Shown: positions 30,099 through 40,790, counted from the first letter of the stretch. The stretch is 64,000 nucleotides of DNA from Pseudomonas sp. Irchel 3H7 (GCF_900187605.1 NZ_FYEA01000003.1:124001-188000), one strand, 5' to 3'. The notes: a model not told the origin generated them from the letters alone. Numbers and translations are program-made.

Positions 30099-30559
30099 CA
30101 GGGGGCCTCGGTAATCAAACCAACATTACCGACCCCGGCTTTCTGCAACCCGCCCATGGCGCCCATGACAGAACCATAGTCGACGGTCTTGTCACCGCGG
30201 ATGAAGACCTGGGTACGCTTGCCGCCTTCGGTGCCGGCACGAATGATCTTGGTCACCGCGTCGGTCATTTGCGGCAGGGTCATGGCCCTGTCCTGTTGCT
30301 TCTCGGTGTCGACTTCGCTGCCAAGGTTCCAGTAGTAGGTCTTGTCAGCCTTGATCGAAATAGTCAGGACCTGCGTGTTGTTGTCCTGCGGCAAGGCTTC
30401 GCTGGAAACCTTGGGCAGATCAACTTTCACGCCCTGATTGAGCATCGGCGCGGTCACCATGAAGATGACCAGCAGCACCAACATCACGTCGATGTATGGC
30501 ACCACGTTCATCTCGGCGACCGGCTTGCGCTTTTTGCGAGCTCGAGCGATTAAAGCCAT
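30098..30559 (-). CDS. tolR: TolR, proton-motive-force subunit
   Basis: 153 residues. The single membrane helix holds the proton-path aspartate in NVVPYIDVMLVLLVIFMV. The periplasmic domain spans the rest. It works with TolQ to energise TolA. It follows tolQ by 14 bp. Confidence 0.96.
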   Translation of the reverse strand: MALIARARKKRKPVAEMNVVPYIDVMLVLLVIFMVTAPMLNQGVKVDLPKVSSEALPQDNNTQVLTISIKADKTYYWNLGSEVDTEKQQDRAMTLPQMTDAVTKIIRAGTEGGKRTQVFIRGDKTVDYGSVMGAMGGLQKAGVGNVGLITEAP

Positions 30560-30573
30560 TGGAAATTACCTGC

Positions 30574-31269
30574 TTATTCTTCGCTGGTGTGCACTTTGCG
30601 GTGCAGGATCGCCTGGAATTCATCGGCGAAGGTGTAGTAGCGGCTCAGCAAGGTTTCGCTGCGGGCAGAGAAACGGTTGTAAGCGATAACTGCCGGGATT
30701 GCCGCGAACAGGCCGATCGCGGTGGCGATCAGGGCTTCGGCGATACCCGGGGCCACAGTGGCCAGAGTGGCTTGCTGGGCGCTGGCCAGACCGCGGAAGG
30801 AGTTCATGATGCCCCACACGGTACCGAACAGACCGATGTACGGGCTGACCGAACCGACAGTGGCGAGGAACGGCAGGCTCTGCTCCAGTTTCTCTTCTTC
30901 ACGGGAGATGGCGACGCGCATGGCCCGGGCCACGCCTTCCATCACCGCTTCAGGATCGACGCCTGGCTGCTGACGCAGACGCGAGAACTCCTTGAAGCCG
31001 GCACGGAAGATCTGCTCAACGCCCGAATCCGGATCCGGGTTGCTGCCCGCCTGACGGTACAGCTTGGACAGGTCGATACCCGACCAGAAGCGCTCTTCGA
31101 AGCTCTCCAGGGCGCGTCGACCGGCGCGCAGCAGATTGCTGCGCTGAAAGATCATGATCCATGAGGTCACCGATGCGGCCACCAGGGTCAACATTACCAA
31201 CTGCACCACGATGCTGGCATTGCTGACCAGGCTCCACATGGAGGAATGGTCGACGACGTTAGCTTCCAC
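30574..31269 (-). CDS. tolQ: TolQ, inner-membrane motor subunit
   Basis: 231 residues, ExbB/MotA-like with three membrane helices. [17 protein letters not shown] and the third-helix [19 protein letters not shown] segment form the ion path. The start is GTG with GGAG seven bases ahead, inside the end of ybgC (11-bp overlap). Confidence 0.96.
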   Translation of the reverse strand: MEANVVDHSSMWSLVSNASIVVQLVMLTLVAASVTSWIMIFQRSNLLRAGRRALESFEERFWSGIDLSKLYRQAGSNPDPDSGVEQIFRAGFKEFSRLRQQPGVDPEAVMEGVARAMRVAISREEEKLEQSLPFLATVGSVSPYIGLFGTVWGIMNSFRGLASAQQATLATVAPGIAEALIATAIGLFAAIPAVIAYNRFSARSETLLSRYYTFADEFQAILHRKVHTSEE

Positions 31270-31726
31270 GCTTTATCTCCTGCTTTGAGTGTGTACCCGG
31301 GCCGACCGCGTCGGCGAAGGCCGCACGCAAATCTTCGGGAAGGGCCCGGGGTTTCAAACTGTTAGTGCGCACACAGGCCACCAAAAACTGCCCCTCACAG
31401 AGCAGCACATTATCCGTTGCCCGCCTGACCTGCTGTTTGAAGCGCAGGCTGACCCGGTTCAATTCGATTACATCAGCGCTTACCAGCAGTTCGTCGTCCA
31501 GTCGCGCCGGCGCGTGATAGCGCGCTTCGCTGGAGTGCACGACAAACAACAGGTCCTCCCCTGCCAGCTGCGATTGGGCAAAGCCCAGTTCGCGAAGCCG
31601 CTCGGTTCGAGCCCGTTCCATAAACTTGAGGTAATTAACGTAATACACGATGCCGCCCGCATCGGTGTCCTCGTAATAAACGCGACAACGATGTGCGAAC
31701 GGCTCAAGCCCGTTTTGCGCGCGCAT
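31259..31726 (-). CDS. ybgC: Tol-Pal-associated acyl-CoA thioesterase YbgC
   Basis: 155 residues, hot-dog fold. The motif [20 protein letters not shown] carries the catalytic Asp of 4HBT thioesterases. Family members hydrolyse short acyl-CoA or acyl-ACP and may link lipid metabolism to the envelope. It is the first gene of the tol-pal operon. Confidence 0.94.
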   Translation of the reverse strand: MRAQNGLEPFAHRCRVYYEDTDAGGIVYYVNYLKFMERARTERLRELGFAQSQLAGEDLLFVVHSSEARYHAPARLDDELLVSADVIELNRVSLRFKQQVRRATDNVLLCEGQFLVACVRTNSLKPRALPEDLRAAFADAVGPGTHSKQEIKRGS

Positions 31727-31853
31727 ACTCTAGTGCTTACTCCTCAGGTTGCCAATCCGGCCAGGCAACTGTTTTTCATGGTTTCAGAGCTTTACCGCAA
31801 AAGTACCGTCCTGTGACCGTACAAACCCTGAATAAATCGACAACAAATGTGTA

Positions 31854-32915
31854 TTAATCGTCCACGGCATCGAGAAACTCGTCTGCCACGGGCATTTCAC
31901 CCATTCGTGACGGAATGTTTAAACCGAAGTGCAGGTACGCATGGCGCGTCACCACCCTGCCCCGTGGCGTGCGCATGATGTAACCCTGCTGGATCAGATA
32001 CGGTTCCAGCACATCCTCAATGGTGTGACGTTCTTCACTGATCGCAGCGGCGAGGCTGTCGATACCGACCGGGCCGCCATCGAACTTCTCGATCATGGTC
32101 AACAGCAGACGCCGGTCCTGATGATCGAAACCATGCTCGTCGACGTCCAGCAGGTTCAGCGCCAGATCCGCCACCGCTTTGGTGATGTGGCCCTTGGCGC
32201 GGACTTCGGCGAAGTCACGCACGCGGCGCAACAGACGGTTGGCGATTCGCGGCGTACCACGGGCACGACGTGCGATTTCGAACGAACCTTCCGGATCCAG
32301 CGGCAGACCGAGAATCGCCGCCGAACGGCTGACAATCGTCGCCAGATCGGCCGTGCTGTAGAACTCAAGACGCTGGACAATACCGAAGCGGTCACGCAAC
32401 GGGTTGGTCAGCATGCCGGCGCGAGTGGTTGCGCCCACCAAAGTGAACGGCGGCAGATCGAGTTTGATCGAACGCGCGGCCGGCCCTTCACCGATCATGA
32501 TGTCGAGCTGGAAATCTTCCATCGCCGGGTACAGCACTTCTTCAACGATCGGCGACAGGCGATGGATTTCGTCGATGAACAGCACGTCGTGCGGTTCGAG
32601 GTTGGTCAGCAGCGCCGCCAGATCACCCGGACGCTCAAGTACCGGACCGGATGTGCTCTTGATAGACACGCCCATTTCCTGGGCAATGATGTTCGCCAGC
32701 GTGGTCTTGCCCAGACCAGGCGGGCCGAAGATCAGTGTGTGGTCGAGGGATTCGCTACGGCCACGGGCGGCCTGGATGAACAGTTCCATCTGCTCGCGCA
32801 CGGTCGGCTGGCCAATGTAGTCGGCCAGACTGACCGGTCGAATGGCCCGGTCCTGGACTTCTTCGCGCTCACGCGGGCTGTGCGCGGCGGTGATCAGACG
32901 ATCAGCTTCAATCAC
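31854..32915 (-). CDS. ruvB: Holliday junction branch-migration ATPase RuvB
   Basis: 353 residues. Walker [10 protein letters not shown], Walker [10 protein letters not shown] and the sensor segment GATTRAGML are intact. The GTG start abuts the ruvA stop codon. It forms hexameric rings that drive branch migration with RuvA. Confidence 0.97.
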   Translation of the reverse strand: MIEADRLITAAHSPREREEVQDRAIRPVSLADYIGQPTVREQMELFIQAARGRSESLDHTLIFGPPGLGKTTLANIIAQEMGVSIKSTSGPVLERPGDLAALLTNLEPHDVLFIDEIHRLSPIVEEVLYPAMEDFQLDIMIGEGPAARSIKLDLPPFTLVGATTRAGMLTNPLRDRFGIVQRLEFYSTADLATIVSRSAAILGLPLDPEGSFEIARRARGTPRIANRLLRRVRDFAEVRAKGHITKAVADLALNLLDVDEHGFDHQDRRLLLTMIEKFDGGPVGIDSLAAAISEERHTIEDVLEPYLIQQGYIMRTPRGRVVTRHAYLHFGLNIPSRMGEMPVADEFLDAVDD

Positions 32916-33524
32916 TTAAATCATTCCCTTCAGGGCACGGCGGATCAGGTCTTCACTGCTCAAATTCTTGTCCTTGATGGCGGTAATCGCCTTGCTCGCT
33001 TCCTGCGGCTTGTAGCCCAGGGAAATCAGCGCGCTGACCGCATCGTTCTCGGCGGTATTGACCGGCGCCGGGCCATCAGGCTGATTCGGTACCAGGGCAA
33101 ACATCGCCGGCGAAGTTTCCCAGGCCTTGAAGCGGTCTTTCAACTCAACCAGCAAGCGCTCGGCGGTTTTCTTGCCGACTCCCGGCACTTTGGTCAAGGC
33201 CGAGGTGTCCTGCGACTGCACACAGCGGATCAGCTCATCGACTTCCAGGCTCGACATCAACGCCAGGGCCAATTTTGGCCCGACACCATTGAGACGGATC
33301 AACTCGCGAAAAAAGTCTCGCTCACGCTTGCCGGCAAAACCATAGAGTAACTGCGCGTCTTCGCGTACGACCAAATGGGTGTGCAGGGTCAGCGGTTCAC
33401 CGACCGACGGCAGACGATAAAGGGTGGTCATGGGCACTTCCAGCTCATACCCGAGGCCGTTTACATCCAGAATCAGGTGCGGCGGCTGTTTCTCAGCCAG
33501 GGTGCCGCGCAAGCGTCCAATCAC
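32916..33524 (-). CDS. ruvA: Holliday junction DNA-binding protein RuvA
   Basis: 202 residues. An OB-fold N-terminus ([12 protein letters not shown]), two helix-hairpin-helix motifs ([11 protein letters not shown] and [13 protein letters not shown]) and a C-terminal RuvB-contact domain. It recognises four-way junctions as a tetramer. ruvC lies 115 bp upstream on the same strand. Confidence 0.97.
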   Translation of the reverse strand: MIGRLRGTLAEKQPPHLILDVNGLGYELEVPMTTLYRLPSVGEPLTLHTHLVVREDAQLLYGFAGKRERDFFRELIRLNGVGPKLALALMSSLEVDELIRCVQSQDTSALTKVPGVGKKTAERLLVELKDRFKAWETSPAMFALVPNQPDGPAPVNTAENDAVSALISLGYKPQEASKAITAIKDKNLSSEDLIRRALKGMI

Positions 33525-33639
33525 GTTTCAGATCCTTGAGCGTTGGCCAGCCGTGGGCTGGCGACTATCGAAAGGCGAATTTCGCGCCGACGACTCAGGC
33601 GCAGGAAATCCACTTTCAAGAAAATTGATGCTGATGCTA

Positions 33640-34167
33640 TCAGAGACGCAGGCGCCCGCCACGACTGCGTGCCGTTCCCAAACCGTGGGGCAGCAGACTG
33701 GAACGCGTGTGCGCATGGCAAATGGCAATGGCCAGGGCGTCCGAGGCATCGATTTGTGGTTTGCTGGTCAGTTTGAGCATGTGCATGACCATCATTTGCA
33801 CCTGTTCTTTATTCGCCGCGCCGGTGCCGACCACAGCCTGTTTAACTTGAGTGGCGGTGTACTCGGCGATCTCCAGACTCTCTTCAGCGCCAGCCACGAT
33901 TGCAGCGCCGCGAGCCTGACCGAGCTTCAGCGCCGAATCGGCGTTTTTCGCCATAAAGACTTTTTCGATGCCCATGGTCACCGGACCGTAGGTCTGAATG
34001 ATCTCCCGCACTCCGCGATAGACGATTTGCAGGCGTTCATGCAGTTCGCCCGCACCGGTACGAATGCAGCCGGAAGCCACATAAATACAACCGCCACGCC
34101 CGGTATCTCGAACAATGCCGTAACCGGTGATGCGCGAACCGGGGTCGATACCAAGAATTAAAGTCAT
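33640..34167 (-). CDS. ruvC: Holliday junction resolvase RuvC
   Basis: 175 residues. [19 protein letters not shown] carries the first catalytic Asp (Asp7); the [11 protein letters not shown] segment carries the catalytic Glu and the C-terminal [12 protein letters not shown] holds the last two acidic residues. It cleaves Holliday junctions symmetrically. Confidence 0.97.
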   Translation of the reverse strand: MTLILGIDPGSRITGYGIVRDTGRGGCIYVASGCIRTGAGELHERLQIVYRGVREIIQTYGPVTMGIEKVFMAKNADSALKLGQARGAAIVAGAEESLEIAEYTATQVKQAVVGTGAANKEQVQMMVMHMLKLTSKPQIDASDALAIAICHAHTRSSLLPHGLGTARSRGGRLRL

Positions 34168-34204
34168 AACGCCTGCAGAAATTGATGCGAAAGCTGAGGG
34201 TACA

Positions 34205-34280
34205 TGTAGGAGCTGCCGAAGGCTGCGATCTTTTGATCTTTCAAAAACAGAAAGATCGCAGCCTTCGGCAGCTCCTACAG
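34205..34280. repeat. REP-type inverted pair, family A
   Basis: TGTAGGAGCTGCCGAAGGCT and its complement around GATCTTTCAAAAACAGAAAG. It is the shortest member of the family here and lies between yebC and ruvC. Confidence 0.87.
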
Positions 34281-34323
34281 GTGAAGTGTAGAGCCAGCAA
34301 AAACTGCGACCTTTCTATTTGCA

Positions 34324-35070
34324 TCAACCGAGCTGAGCGGCCACGTCTTCCGGAATGTCCGCGTTGGAGTAAACGTTCTGCACGTCATCCAGGTCCTCGA
34401 GCATGTCGATCAGCTTGAGTACCTTCTCCGCACCTTCCAGATCCAGCTCGGCGCTGGTGGTCGGCTGCATGACGATTTCCGCGTCATCCCCCTTGAACCC
34501 GGCGGCTTCCAGCGCGTTACGCACCGCGTAGAAACTGGTGAACGAGGTAAACACGTCAATCGAACCGTCTTCATGGCTGACCACGTCATCGGCATCGGCT
34601 TCCAGCGCCGCTTCGGTCAGCGCATCTTCATCGACGCCCGGCGCGAAGCTGATCTGGCCTTTGCGTTCGAACAGATACGCCACCGAACCGTCGGTGCCGA
34701 GGTTGCCACCGCACTTGCTGAAAGCATGACGAACGGCTGCCGCAGTACGGTTGCGGTTGTCGGTCATGCACTCGACCATCACCGCGACGCCGCCCGGGCC
34801 GTAACCTTCGTAAGTCAGTTCTTCAACGTTGTCCGCTTCGGTGGCACCGGCGCCGCGCGCCACGGCGCGATCGATGATGTCACGGCTCATGTTCGCGCTC
34901 AGTGCCTTGTCCAGGGCCAGACGCAGACGCGGGTTGGATCCGGGATCACCGCCACCCTGACGGGCCGCAACGGTCAGTTCGCGGATCCACTTGGTGAAGA
35001 TCTTGCCTCTCTTGGCATCCTGACGTTCTTTGCGGTGCTTGATGTTCGCCCACTTGGAATGACCTGCCAT
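34324..35070 (-). CDS. yebC: YebC/PmpR family protein
   Basis: 248 residues. [20 protein letters not shown] and [14 protein letters not shown] are family signatures. P. aeruginosa PmpR of this family was reported as a quinolone-signal regulator, while related YebC proteins aid translation of proline-rich stretches; either role is inference here. It sits just upstream of ruvC, as in many proteobacteria. Confidence 0.94.
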   Translation of the reverse strand: MAGHSKWANIKHRKERQDAKRGKIFTKWIRELTVAARQGGGDPGSNPRLRLALDKALSANMSRDIIDRAVARGAGATEADNVEELTYEGYGPGGVAVMVECMTDNRNRTAAAVRHAFSKCGGNLGTDGSVAYLFERKGQISFAPGVDEDALTEAALEADADDVVSHEDGSIDVFTSFTSFYAVRNALEAAGFKGDDAEIVMQPTTSAELDLEGAEKVLKLIDMLEDLDDVQNVYSNADIPEDVAAQLG

Positions 35071-35161
35071 AACTCGCTCCGAATTCTCTTTGAAACGTTG
35101 CCCGCCCTGCTCATGCAGCGGCCAGCAAACAAAAAAATCTCGACCTGCTCTCTATAGAAAG

Positions 35162-35189
35162 AAAAAAGGCGCATCCGAAGATGCGCCTT
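35162..35189 (-). terminator. Intrinsic terminator of aspS
   Basis: On the minus strand AAGGCGCATCTTCGGATGCG closes with CC and six T residues, 11 bp after the aspS stop. Confidence 0.94.
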
Positions 35190-35199
35190 CAGGCCCGTC

Positions 35200-36975
35200 T
35201 TACTCAGCCTTTGGCGTTTCGCGCAAACGAATGTGCAGCTCGCGCAGTGCCTTGGCATCCACGACACCCGGCGCTTGCGTCATCACGTCGGCAGCACTCT
35301 GGGTTTTCGGGAATGCGATCACTTCACGAATCGACTGGGCGCCGGTCATCAGCATCACCAGACGGTCCAGACCGAAGGCCAGACCACCGTGCGGCGGCGC
35401 ACCGTATTTCAGCGCGTCGAGCAGGAAGCCGAATTTCTCTTCCTGTTCCGCTTCGTTGATGCCCAACAGGCGGAATACCGCTTGCTGCATTTCCTTGCGG
35501 TGGATACGGATCGAACCGCCACCCAGCTCGGTGCCGTTCAGCACCATGTCGTACGCGCGGGACAGAGCGCCAGCCGGGTTGGCTTCCAGTTCTTGCGGGG
35601 AGCACTTCGGCGCGGTGAACGGGTGGTGCAGCGCGGAGAAGCTGCCGTCGTCGTTTTCTTCGAACATCGGGAAGTCGACGACCCACATTGGTGCCCACTC
35701 GCAGGTCAGCAGCTTGAGGTCGTGACCGAGTTTGATGCGCAGTGCGCCCAAGGCTTCGCTGACGATCTTGGCCTTGTCGGCGCCGAAGAACACGATGTCG
35801 CCGTCAACTGCACCCACGCGATCGAGGATGGCGTTGAGGTTTTCCAGCGGGATGTTTTTCACGATCGGCGATTGCAGACCTTCAACACCGGCTGCACGCT
35901 CGTTGACCTTGATGTACGCCAGGCCCTTGGCACCGTAGATGCCGACGAACTTGGTGTAATCGTCGATCTGCTTGCGTGGCATGCTTGCGCCGCCTGGAAC
36001 GCGCAGTGCGGCGATACGGCATTTCGGATCGTTGGCCGGGCCGCTGAACACTTTGAAATCAACTTCTTTGAGCTGATCGGCGACGTCGACCAGTTCCAGC
36101 GGGTTACGCAGGTCTGGCTTGTCGGAACCGTAGCGGCGCATGGCTTCTTCGAAGGTCATGTGCGGGAATTCGCCGAACTCCAGACCCAGCACTTCCTTGA
36201 ACAGGTTGCGGATCATCTGCTCGGTCAGGCCCATGATCTCTTTTTCATCGAGGAAGCTGGTCTCGATGTCGATCTGGGTGAATTCTGGCTGACGGTCGGC
36301 ACGCAGGTCTTCGTCGCGGAAGCACTTGGCGATCTGGTAGTAACGGTCGAAGCCAGCGACCATCAGCAGTTGCTTGAACAGCTGTGGCGATTGCGGCAGG
36401 GCGAAGAACGAACCGGCATGGGTACGGCTAGGCACCAGATAGTCACGCGCGCCTTCAGGCGTAGCGCGGGTCAGGATCGGCGTTTCAACGTCGAGGAAGC
36501 CGTTCTCGTCGAGGAAGCGACGGATGCTGGTGGTCATGCGCGAGCGCAGACGCAGCTTCTCGGCCATTTCCGGACGACGCAGGTCGAGGAAGCGATAACG
36601 CAGACGGGTTTCTTCGCCAACGTCGGAGAACTCGTTCAGCGGGAACGGCGGGGTTTCCGACTCGTTCAGCACTTCCAGTTCATAACCCAGCACTTCGATC
36701 ATGCCCGACGCCATGTTGGCGTTGGTGGCACCGGCCGGACGCAGACGCACCTTACCGGTGATCTTCACGACGTACTCGCTGCGCACGCGATCGGCAGCGG
36801 CGAAGCTCTCGGCGCGATCCGGATCGAACACTACCTGAGCCAGACCATCACGATCACGGATATCGAGGAAAATCACCCCGCCGTGGTCGCGACGACGGTG
36901 AACCCATCCGCAAAGGGTAATTTCCTGGCCTTCCAGGCTTTCGTTCAGTTGGCCGCAATAGTGGCTGCGCATCAT
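35200..36975 (-). CDS. aspS: Aspartate--tRNA(Asp/Asn) ligase
   Basis: 591 residues, bacterial type. The anticodon-binding OB fold is N-terminal ([17 protein letters not shown]), then the class II core with motif 2 [18 protein letters not shown], the inserted GAD domain, and motif 3 [13 protein letters not shown]. aeruginosa AspRS is non-discriminating and also charges tRNA-Asn for GatCAB; the same is likely here. Two adjacent ATG codons make the start uncertain by one residue. Confidence 0.97.
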   Translation of the reverse strand: MMRSHYCGQLNESLEGQEITLCGWVHRRRDHGGVIFLDIRDRDGLAQVVFDPDRAESFAAADRVRSEYVVKITGKVRLRPAGATNANMASGMIEVLGYELEVLNESETPPFPLNEFSDVGEETRLRYRFLDLRRPEMAEKLRLRSRMTTSIRRFLDENGFLDVETPILTRATPEGARDYLVPSRTHAGSFFALPQSPQLFKQLLMVAGFDRYYQIAKCFRDEDLRADRQPEFTQIDIETSFLDEKEIMGLTEQMIRNLFKEVLGLEFGEFPHMTFEEAMRRYGSDKPDLRNPLELVDVADQLKEVDFKVFSGPANDPKCRIAALRVPGGASMPRKQIDDYTKFVGIYGAKGLAYIKVNERAAGVEGLQSPIVKNIPLENLNAILDRVGAVDGDIVFFGADKAKIVSEALGALRIKLGHDLKLLTCEWAPMWVVDFPMFEENDDGSFSALHHPFTAPKCSPQELEANPAGALSRAYDMVLNGTELGGGSIRIHRKEMQQAVFRLLGINEAEQEEKFGFLLDALKYGAPPHGGLAFGLDRLVMLMTGAQSIREVIAFPKTQSAADVMTQAPGVVDAKALRELHIRLRETPKAE

Positions 36976-37077
36976 GGTCGTGGTTCGCTTCTCGTAATTC
37001 GAAAAATTCGGTGGAGCTCCCGTTGCTTTTCAAGCAATGCGGAAACTCACGCGTGTCGTTCAACCCGGGGTTGAACC

Positions 37078-37299
37078 CTAGTCAGATTTGTCGCCACCGG
37101 CCAGGTTCTTCTTGGCGCCGGTCTTGAAATCGGTTTCGTACCAACCGCCGCCACTGAGGCGAAAGCCTGGCATCGACAGTTGCTTCTTGAGCTCTGGCGC
37201 CTGACAGGCAGGGCAGTCGACCAGCGGTGCCTCGCTGATCTTTTGAATGGCTTCCAACTGATGACCACAGGAAGCACATTGATAATCGTACATCGGCAT
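37078..37299 (-). CDS. FmdB-family zinc-ribbon protein
   Basis: 73 residues. Two CXXC knuckles (CASCG and CPACQ) in MPMYDYQCASCGHQLE form the FmdB zinc ribbon. The C-terminus GGGWYETDFKTGAKK is typical of the proteobacterial form found upstream of aspS. Function is unresolved. It is probably co-transcribed with aspS (102-bp gap). Confidence 0.9.
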   Translation of the reverse strand: MPMYDYQCASCGHQLEAIQKISEAPLVDCPACQAPELKKQLSMPGFRLSGGGWYETDFKTGAKKNLAGGDKSD

Positions 37300-37375
37300 G
37301 GGGGGTGTCTCGGCGATCAGGTTGCCACCGCGCGCAGGGCTTTGCGGCGAAAGAGCGGGATTATATCGATTAAAT

Positions 37376-37409
37376 GCGGCCTGTGCAGCCGTAAGACTGC
37401 ACAGGCCGC
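37376..37409. terminator. Perfect 13-bp inverted repeat, possible terminator
   Basis: GCGGCCTGTGCAG and CTGCACAGGCCGC flank an 8-base loop. It lies 23 bp past the stop of the minus-strand ribbon-helix-helix gene; on that strand it is followed by ATTTAAT, a poor but AT-rich tail. Confidence 0.6.
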
Positions 37410-37431
37410 GACCTCGTTTGCAACTGCCGTT

Positions 37432-37770
37432 TCAGAGCGATTCGACAGGTGTAGCTTGCTTGACGCCGTTCATGACACACACCACCCGCACCAGCGCGCT
37501 GAAATTTCTCACCCCGCCATGACGCAGATGCACTTCACGGTCGACGTGGGACAACAGCGAGCTGATCGAACAGCAGTTGTCTGCGGCCATATTGCCAAGG
37601 ATGTTCCAGTAGACCCGCTCCAGCCGCAGGCAGGTCGCATAACCGTTCAGACGCACGGATCGTGACGATGGCTGAACCAATGCCATGTCGAATTCGTGGA
37701 CGAACGGATCGACTTTCAATTCATGTGGCAAGCCGACAATCCTGTCGCCTCGCCTGTCTCCCTCTACCAT
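37432..37770 (-). CDS. Ribbon-helix-helix domain protein
   Basis: 112 residues from ATG 37770, which has AAAGGAG about ten bases ahead; a longer frame to 37830 is less likely. SSRSVRLNGYATCLRLERVYWNILG looks like the RHH_4 type: a beta strand of basic and hydrophobic residues followed by two helices. RHH proteins usually dimerise to bind DNA, but RHH_4 members are uncharacterised. It stands alone between dps and the fmdB-aspS pair. Confidence 0.75.
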   Translation of the reverse strand: MVEGDRRGDRIVGLPHELKVDPFVHEFDMALVQPSSRSVRLNGYATCLRLERVYWNILGNMAADNCCSISSLLSHVDREVHLRHGGVRNFSALVRVVCVMNGVKQATPVESL

Positions 37771-37955
37771 ATCGGTGACACTCCTTTGCCATCTCTGCTT
37801 GTTTGAAAAGTCACATCCTGTGGCTTTCATAAAAGCGCAGACACAACGTTATAGCCAGACGACTTATTGACCGACAACGTAGGAAAAGCCAACGATACAG
37901 GTGGGATTGCGGACAGCGCGCGAGCCTTCTGCTGCTGGCCCGCGCACCGGCAGAT

Positions 37956-38426
37956 TTACGCTTCCAGCAAGGCGCGCAGCATCCACGCGGTTTTCTCGTG
38001 AACCTGCATGCGCTGGGTCAACAGGTCTGCGGTCGGCTCATCGCTGATCTTGTCGAGCAGCGGGAAAATGCCACGCGCCGTGCGGGTCACGGCTTCCTGG
38101 CCGTCGACCAGTTGTTTGATCATGTCTTCGGCACTCGGCACACCCACTTCTTCCTTGATAGAAGAAAGGCGTGCGTAGGTGGCGTAGGCGCCTGGCGCCG
38201 GAAAGCCCAAGGCGCGAATACGCTCGGCAATCAAATCAACGGCCAGCGCGAGTTCGTTGTATTGCTCTTCGAACATCAAGTGCAGCGTCCGAAACATCGG
38301 ACCGGTGACGTTCCAGTGGAAGTTGTGGGTTTTCAGATACAGCACGTAGGTGTCCGACAGCAGACGCGATAAGCCTTCGACGATGGACTTGCGGTCTTCT
38401 TCACTGATACCGATATCGATTGCCAT
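37956..38426 (-). CDS. dps: Dps-family ferritin-like protein
   Basis: 156 residues. The ferroxidase segment is [24 protein letters not shown], with His, Asp/Glu ligands typical of Dps dodecamers, and [13 protein letters not shown] follows. It oxidises and stores iron with peroxide and protects DNA. A GGGGGT sequence precedes the ATG. Confidence 0.94.
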   Translation of the reverse strand: MAIDIGISEEDRKSIVEGLSRLLSDTYVLYLKTHNFHWNVTGPMFRTLHLMFEEQYNELALAVDLIAERIRALGFPAPGAYATYARLSSIKEEVGVPSAEDMIKQLVDGQEAVTRTARGIFPLLDKISDEPTADLLTQRMQVHEKTAWMLRALLEA

Positions 38427-38738
38427 GTTTACCCCCTAACGGCGATTGAATTCATCCAACAGGTGCAGACCCACTCTAGCAAGGCTATCGACACCCCGCA
38501 GCCCCGATCAGATGCACACGCTGCGACAAATCGACCGACGCCATGCCGCTGGCCGGGCTGATTTGAGTAGCCGCAGGCTTTGCTGTTAAATAGGCAGTGT
38601 GTCGCCATGCCCCATTTTTCGGGGCGTTGCGCATAGGCTGATGCCGTGAACGTGTCCACCGCCTCTTATTTTGTCCCGAAGCGAACCGTGCGCCTTCAGC
38701 TCTTCCTTGTGAGCCGTCATAAACGTGAGCCAATCAAA

Positions 38739-39341
38739 ATGTTGAAAATCGTCCACCTGCTAATGGGCGCAGCGGCACTGCTGCTGTCGTTCATACCCAG
38801 CTTGAAATCCGAAGCCGTTCCCTACCTGCAACAACCCGATGCACTTTACCTGGCCTTTTTCGGCCTGCTGAACCTGGTGATTGCTCCTGTGATTCCTTTC
38901 TGGAACAAAGGCCCTCGTCAGCATCTGCAAAACCTGGTCAGCGCGCTGCTGGTACTGACTGTCGTCCTGCAAACCCTGACCCTGATCGCGCCGATGCCCG
39001 TCATCGCCGGCCAGCCAGCCGTACTGTTCACCCTGGTGATCGCGCTGGTTGCCGTGGTCCTGCATCTGGCTGTGAGCTTCTATCGTTCTTCACCTGCTGC
39101 TGCTCCAACCAGCTATGACATGACCAATCGTGATACCGGTACCGTCAAGTGGTTCAACACCTCCAAAGGCTTCGGTTTTATCTCCCGGGATTCCGGCGAT
39201 GATATTTTCGTGCACTTTCGCGCGATCCGTGGCGAAGGTCATCGCGTACTGGTCGAAGGCCAGCGCGTGGAGTTCTCGGTGATGAACCGCGACAAAGGCC
39301 TGCAAGCCGAGGATGTGATCGCCGCACTGCCGCGACGCTGA
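38739..39341 (+). CDS. Membrane protein with C-terminal cold-shock domain
   Basis: 200 residues. Four hydrophobic segments (about 1-22, 40-60, 70-92, 95-118) precede a complete cold-shock domain (about 131-197) with RNP1 KGFGFISR and RNP2 IFVHF. This places a nucleic-acid-binding domain at the inner membrane, presumably on the cytoplasmic side. P. aeruginosa has a cold-shock-domain gene in the same position beside dps. ATG 38739 is preferred because it starts the first hydrophobic segment; an upstream GTG (38646) would add 31 residues and neither has a strong ribosome site. Confidence 0.85.
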   Translation: MLKIVHLLMGAAALLLSFIPSLKSEAVPYLQQPDALYLAFFGLLNLVIAPVIPFWNKGPRQHLQNLVSALLVLTVVLQTLTLIAPMPVIAGQPAVLFTLVIALVAVVLHLAVSFYRSSPAAAPTSYDMTNRDTGTVKWFNTSKGFGFISRDSGDDIFVHFRAIRGEGHRVLVEGQRVEFSVMNRDKGLQAEDVIAALPRR

Positions 39342-39350
39342 TCCAGGCAT

Positions 39351-39388
39351 AAAAAAACCGCGAGCAGCCTGCTGTTCGCGGTTTTTTT
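39351..39388. terminator. Bidirectional intrinsic terminator
   Basis: AAAAAAACCGCGAGCAGCCTG pairs with the following GCTGTTCGCGG before TTTTTTT, giving a usable T-run on both strands between the convergent cold-shock-domain and slyX genes. Confidence 0.92.
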
Positions 39389-39411
39389 ACGCCTGATGAA
39401 AAGTACCTGCC

Positions 39412-39618
39412 TCAGTAGTGTGGCGGGGGCGCCTCATCCTCAAAGGACTCGAACTGACCGACCATCTCTTCCTGACGCTTGAGCATTGCTGCCATTTGCA
39501 ATTGCAGGCGCTCGACCACGCGCTGCTGAGCGACCAGTACGTCGTTCAATGCCTGAATAGTGTCATCCTGAAATGCCAGACGGCTTTCCAGATCGGTAAC
39601 GCGGTCTTCCAGGCTCAT
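39412..39618 (-). CDS. slyX: SlyX family protein
   Basis: 68 residues, a single coiled coil: [20 protein letters not shown] with heptad repeats, and the C-terminal PPPHY tail. Function unknown. It starts 3 bp after the HIT gene stop, so both are one transcript. Confidence 0.92.
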   Translation of the reverse strand: MSLEDRVTDLESRLAFQDDTIQALNDVLVAQQRVVERLQLQMAAMLKRQEEMVGQFESFEDEAPPPHY

Positions 39619-39621
39619 GAA

Positions 39622-40047
39622 TCAGCCCTCCAGAAACGTAAAGTCTTCGGTCAACACCAGACGCAACTTTGCGCGAATGGCCTCTACTTGCTCGGCATTG
39701 TAAGGCTTGGCCGGGAGCTTGCCCCAGACCGGCGCCGGCCAGGCTGCGTCATCGCGTTTGCGCACAATCACATGCATATGCATCTGGCTGACAACGTTAC
39801 CCAGGGTGGCGACGTTCATTTTGTCGGCATCGAACAGATCCTTGAGCAGCTCAGCCAGCGCGGTGGTTTCAAGCCAAAACTGTTGCTGATCGGCGACATC
39901 CAACTGAAACAACTCACTGATATCGTCGCGACGAGGCACCAGGATGAACCAAGGGTAGTTGGCGTCATTGGACAGCAGCAGTCGGCACAGAGGGAAATCA
40001 CCGATGGTCAGCGTGTCCTGTTGAAGTCGTGAATCTAAAGCAAACAC
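39622..40047 (-). CDS. HIT-domain protein
   Basis: 141 residues from GTG 40047, chosen because GGGAG lies eight bases before it and because VFALDSRLQQDT is where the family similarity begins; the frame stays open to 40383 without homology. The histidine triad is the proteobacterial variant SQMHMHVIVR, with Gln at the first His position. Members hydrolyse or transfer nucleotides from AMP-lysine or dinucleotide substrates. Confidence 0.9.
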   Translation of the reverse strand: MFALDSRLQQDTLTIGDFPLCRLLLSNDANYPWFILVPRRDDISELFQLDVADQQQFWLETTALAELLKDLFDADKMNVATLGNVVSQMHMHVIVRKRDDAAWPAPVWGKLPAKPYNAEQVEAIRAKLRLVLTEDFTFLEG

Positions 40048-40537
40048 TGCGCGCACTCCCGGCTGATCTTCATTATTCAGCTTAGCGGCGATCCTTATGG
40101 ACGGCGCACCAAGCGACAGGACGGCAGCATACCTGCGAATGCGCCTGCCTTCACGGCGACGGTGTACCCCATCGCCCTGCGAACGCCCCGACATGTGACA
40201 TTTGCGAGCACAACGCACCAGCATGAAACCAGCATCCAGACTCAGCCCGACAAAATGACCGAAAACAGCAGAGACGTTCAGCGTCATCGCCCCTGCAAGC
40301 TGTATGAATTCAGAACAGCTGTAAATTTTTTTGCACCAAAACTGCACAGTGCGTCTACGCTCACTGCGTCGGGCATCCGCCAAATACTCACTGGCGGGGT
40401 GAACCGGTAACGTTTTTGGTTGTCACGCGCGTTTCTCGGCGTGGCAACACCATAGGAGGTATGGCGTCAAGCACAGAAAAAATCAGGCTTGAAGCCCCGC
40501 TTTCACAAGGTTTTCACAAACACAGGCGGGTGTTCAG

Positions 40538-40564
40538 AAAAATAACCGCAGCAAAATTGCGGTT
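40538..40564 (-). terminator. Terminator-like hairpin in the oprD upstream region
   Basis: On the minus strand AACCGCA-ATTTTGC-TGCGGTT is followed by ATTTTT. No annotated gene reads into it from the right, so it may end an unannotated minus-strand transcript. Confidence 0.45.
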
Positions 40565-40760
40565 TGTGCACGCTTGTTGCATTCGTACCCATATGGACTA
40601 TAAGCGCACCACTGGAAGTGGATGCCTTAAGCCCCATAAGAACAGTGGCAGGGTTGCCCGATGGAGATTCAAGTGTTTTGCCAGGGACTCTTTTTTACCG
40701 ATGCAAAAAGGCCCATAAACAGCGAGAAAGTTGTCAGTCCGGCTGCGTCGGTACTGTGAA

Positions 40761-40790
40761 TTTGCGACATCCACCACGCCATTTGCGACA
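40761..40790 (-). promoter_or_regulatory. Candidate ArgR operator upstream of oprD
   Basis: TGTCGC on the minus strand occurs twice (from 40790 and from 40769), exactly 21 bp apart, the period of the P. aeruginosa ArgR half-site pattern TGTCGC-N8-AA-N5. The trailing AA positions read TG and AG, so the match is partial. oprD is known to be induced by arginine through ArgR in P. aeruginosa. Confidence 0.55.

Noticed and set aside
35233..37074. 613-codon plus-strand frame
   Set aside because: Antisense to aspS, which is complete and carries all class II motifs.
40330..40350. NtrC-type site (GCACCAAAACTGCAC)
   Set aside because: It is a direct repeat of TGCAC, not the inverted GCACC/GGTGC pattern, and no sigma-54 promoter follows.
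40416..40718. 100-codon frame upstream of oprD
   Set aside because: No recognised domain, unusual composition, and AGGAGG sits only one base from the internal ATG; counted as non-coding.
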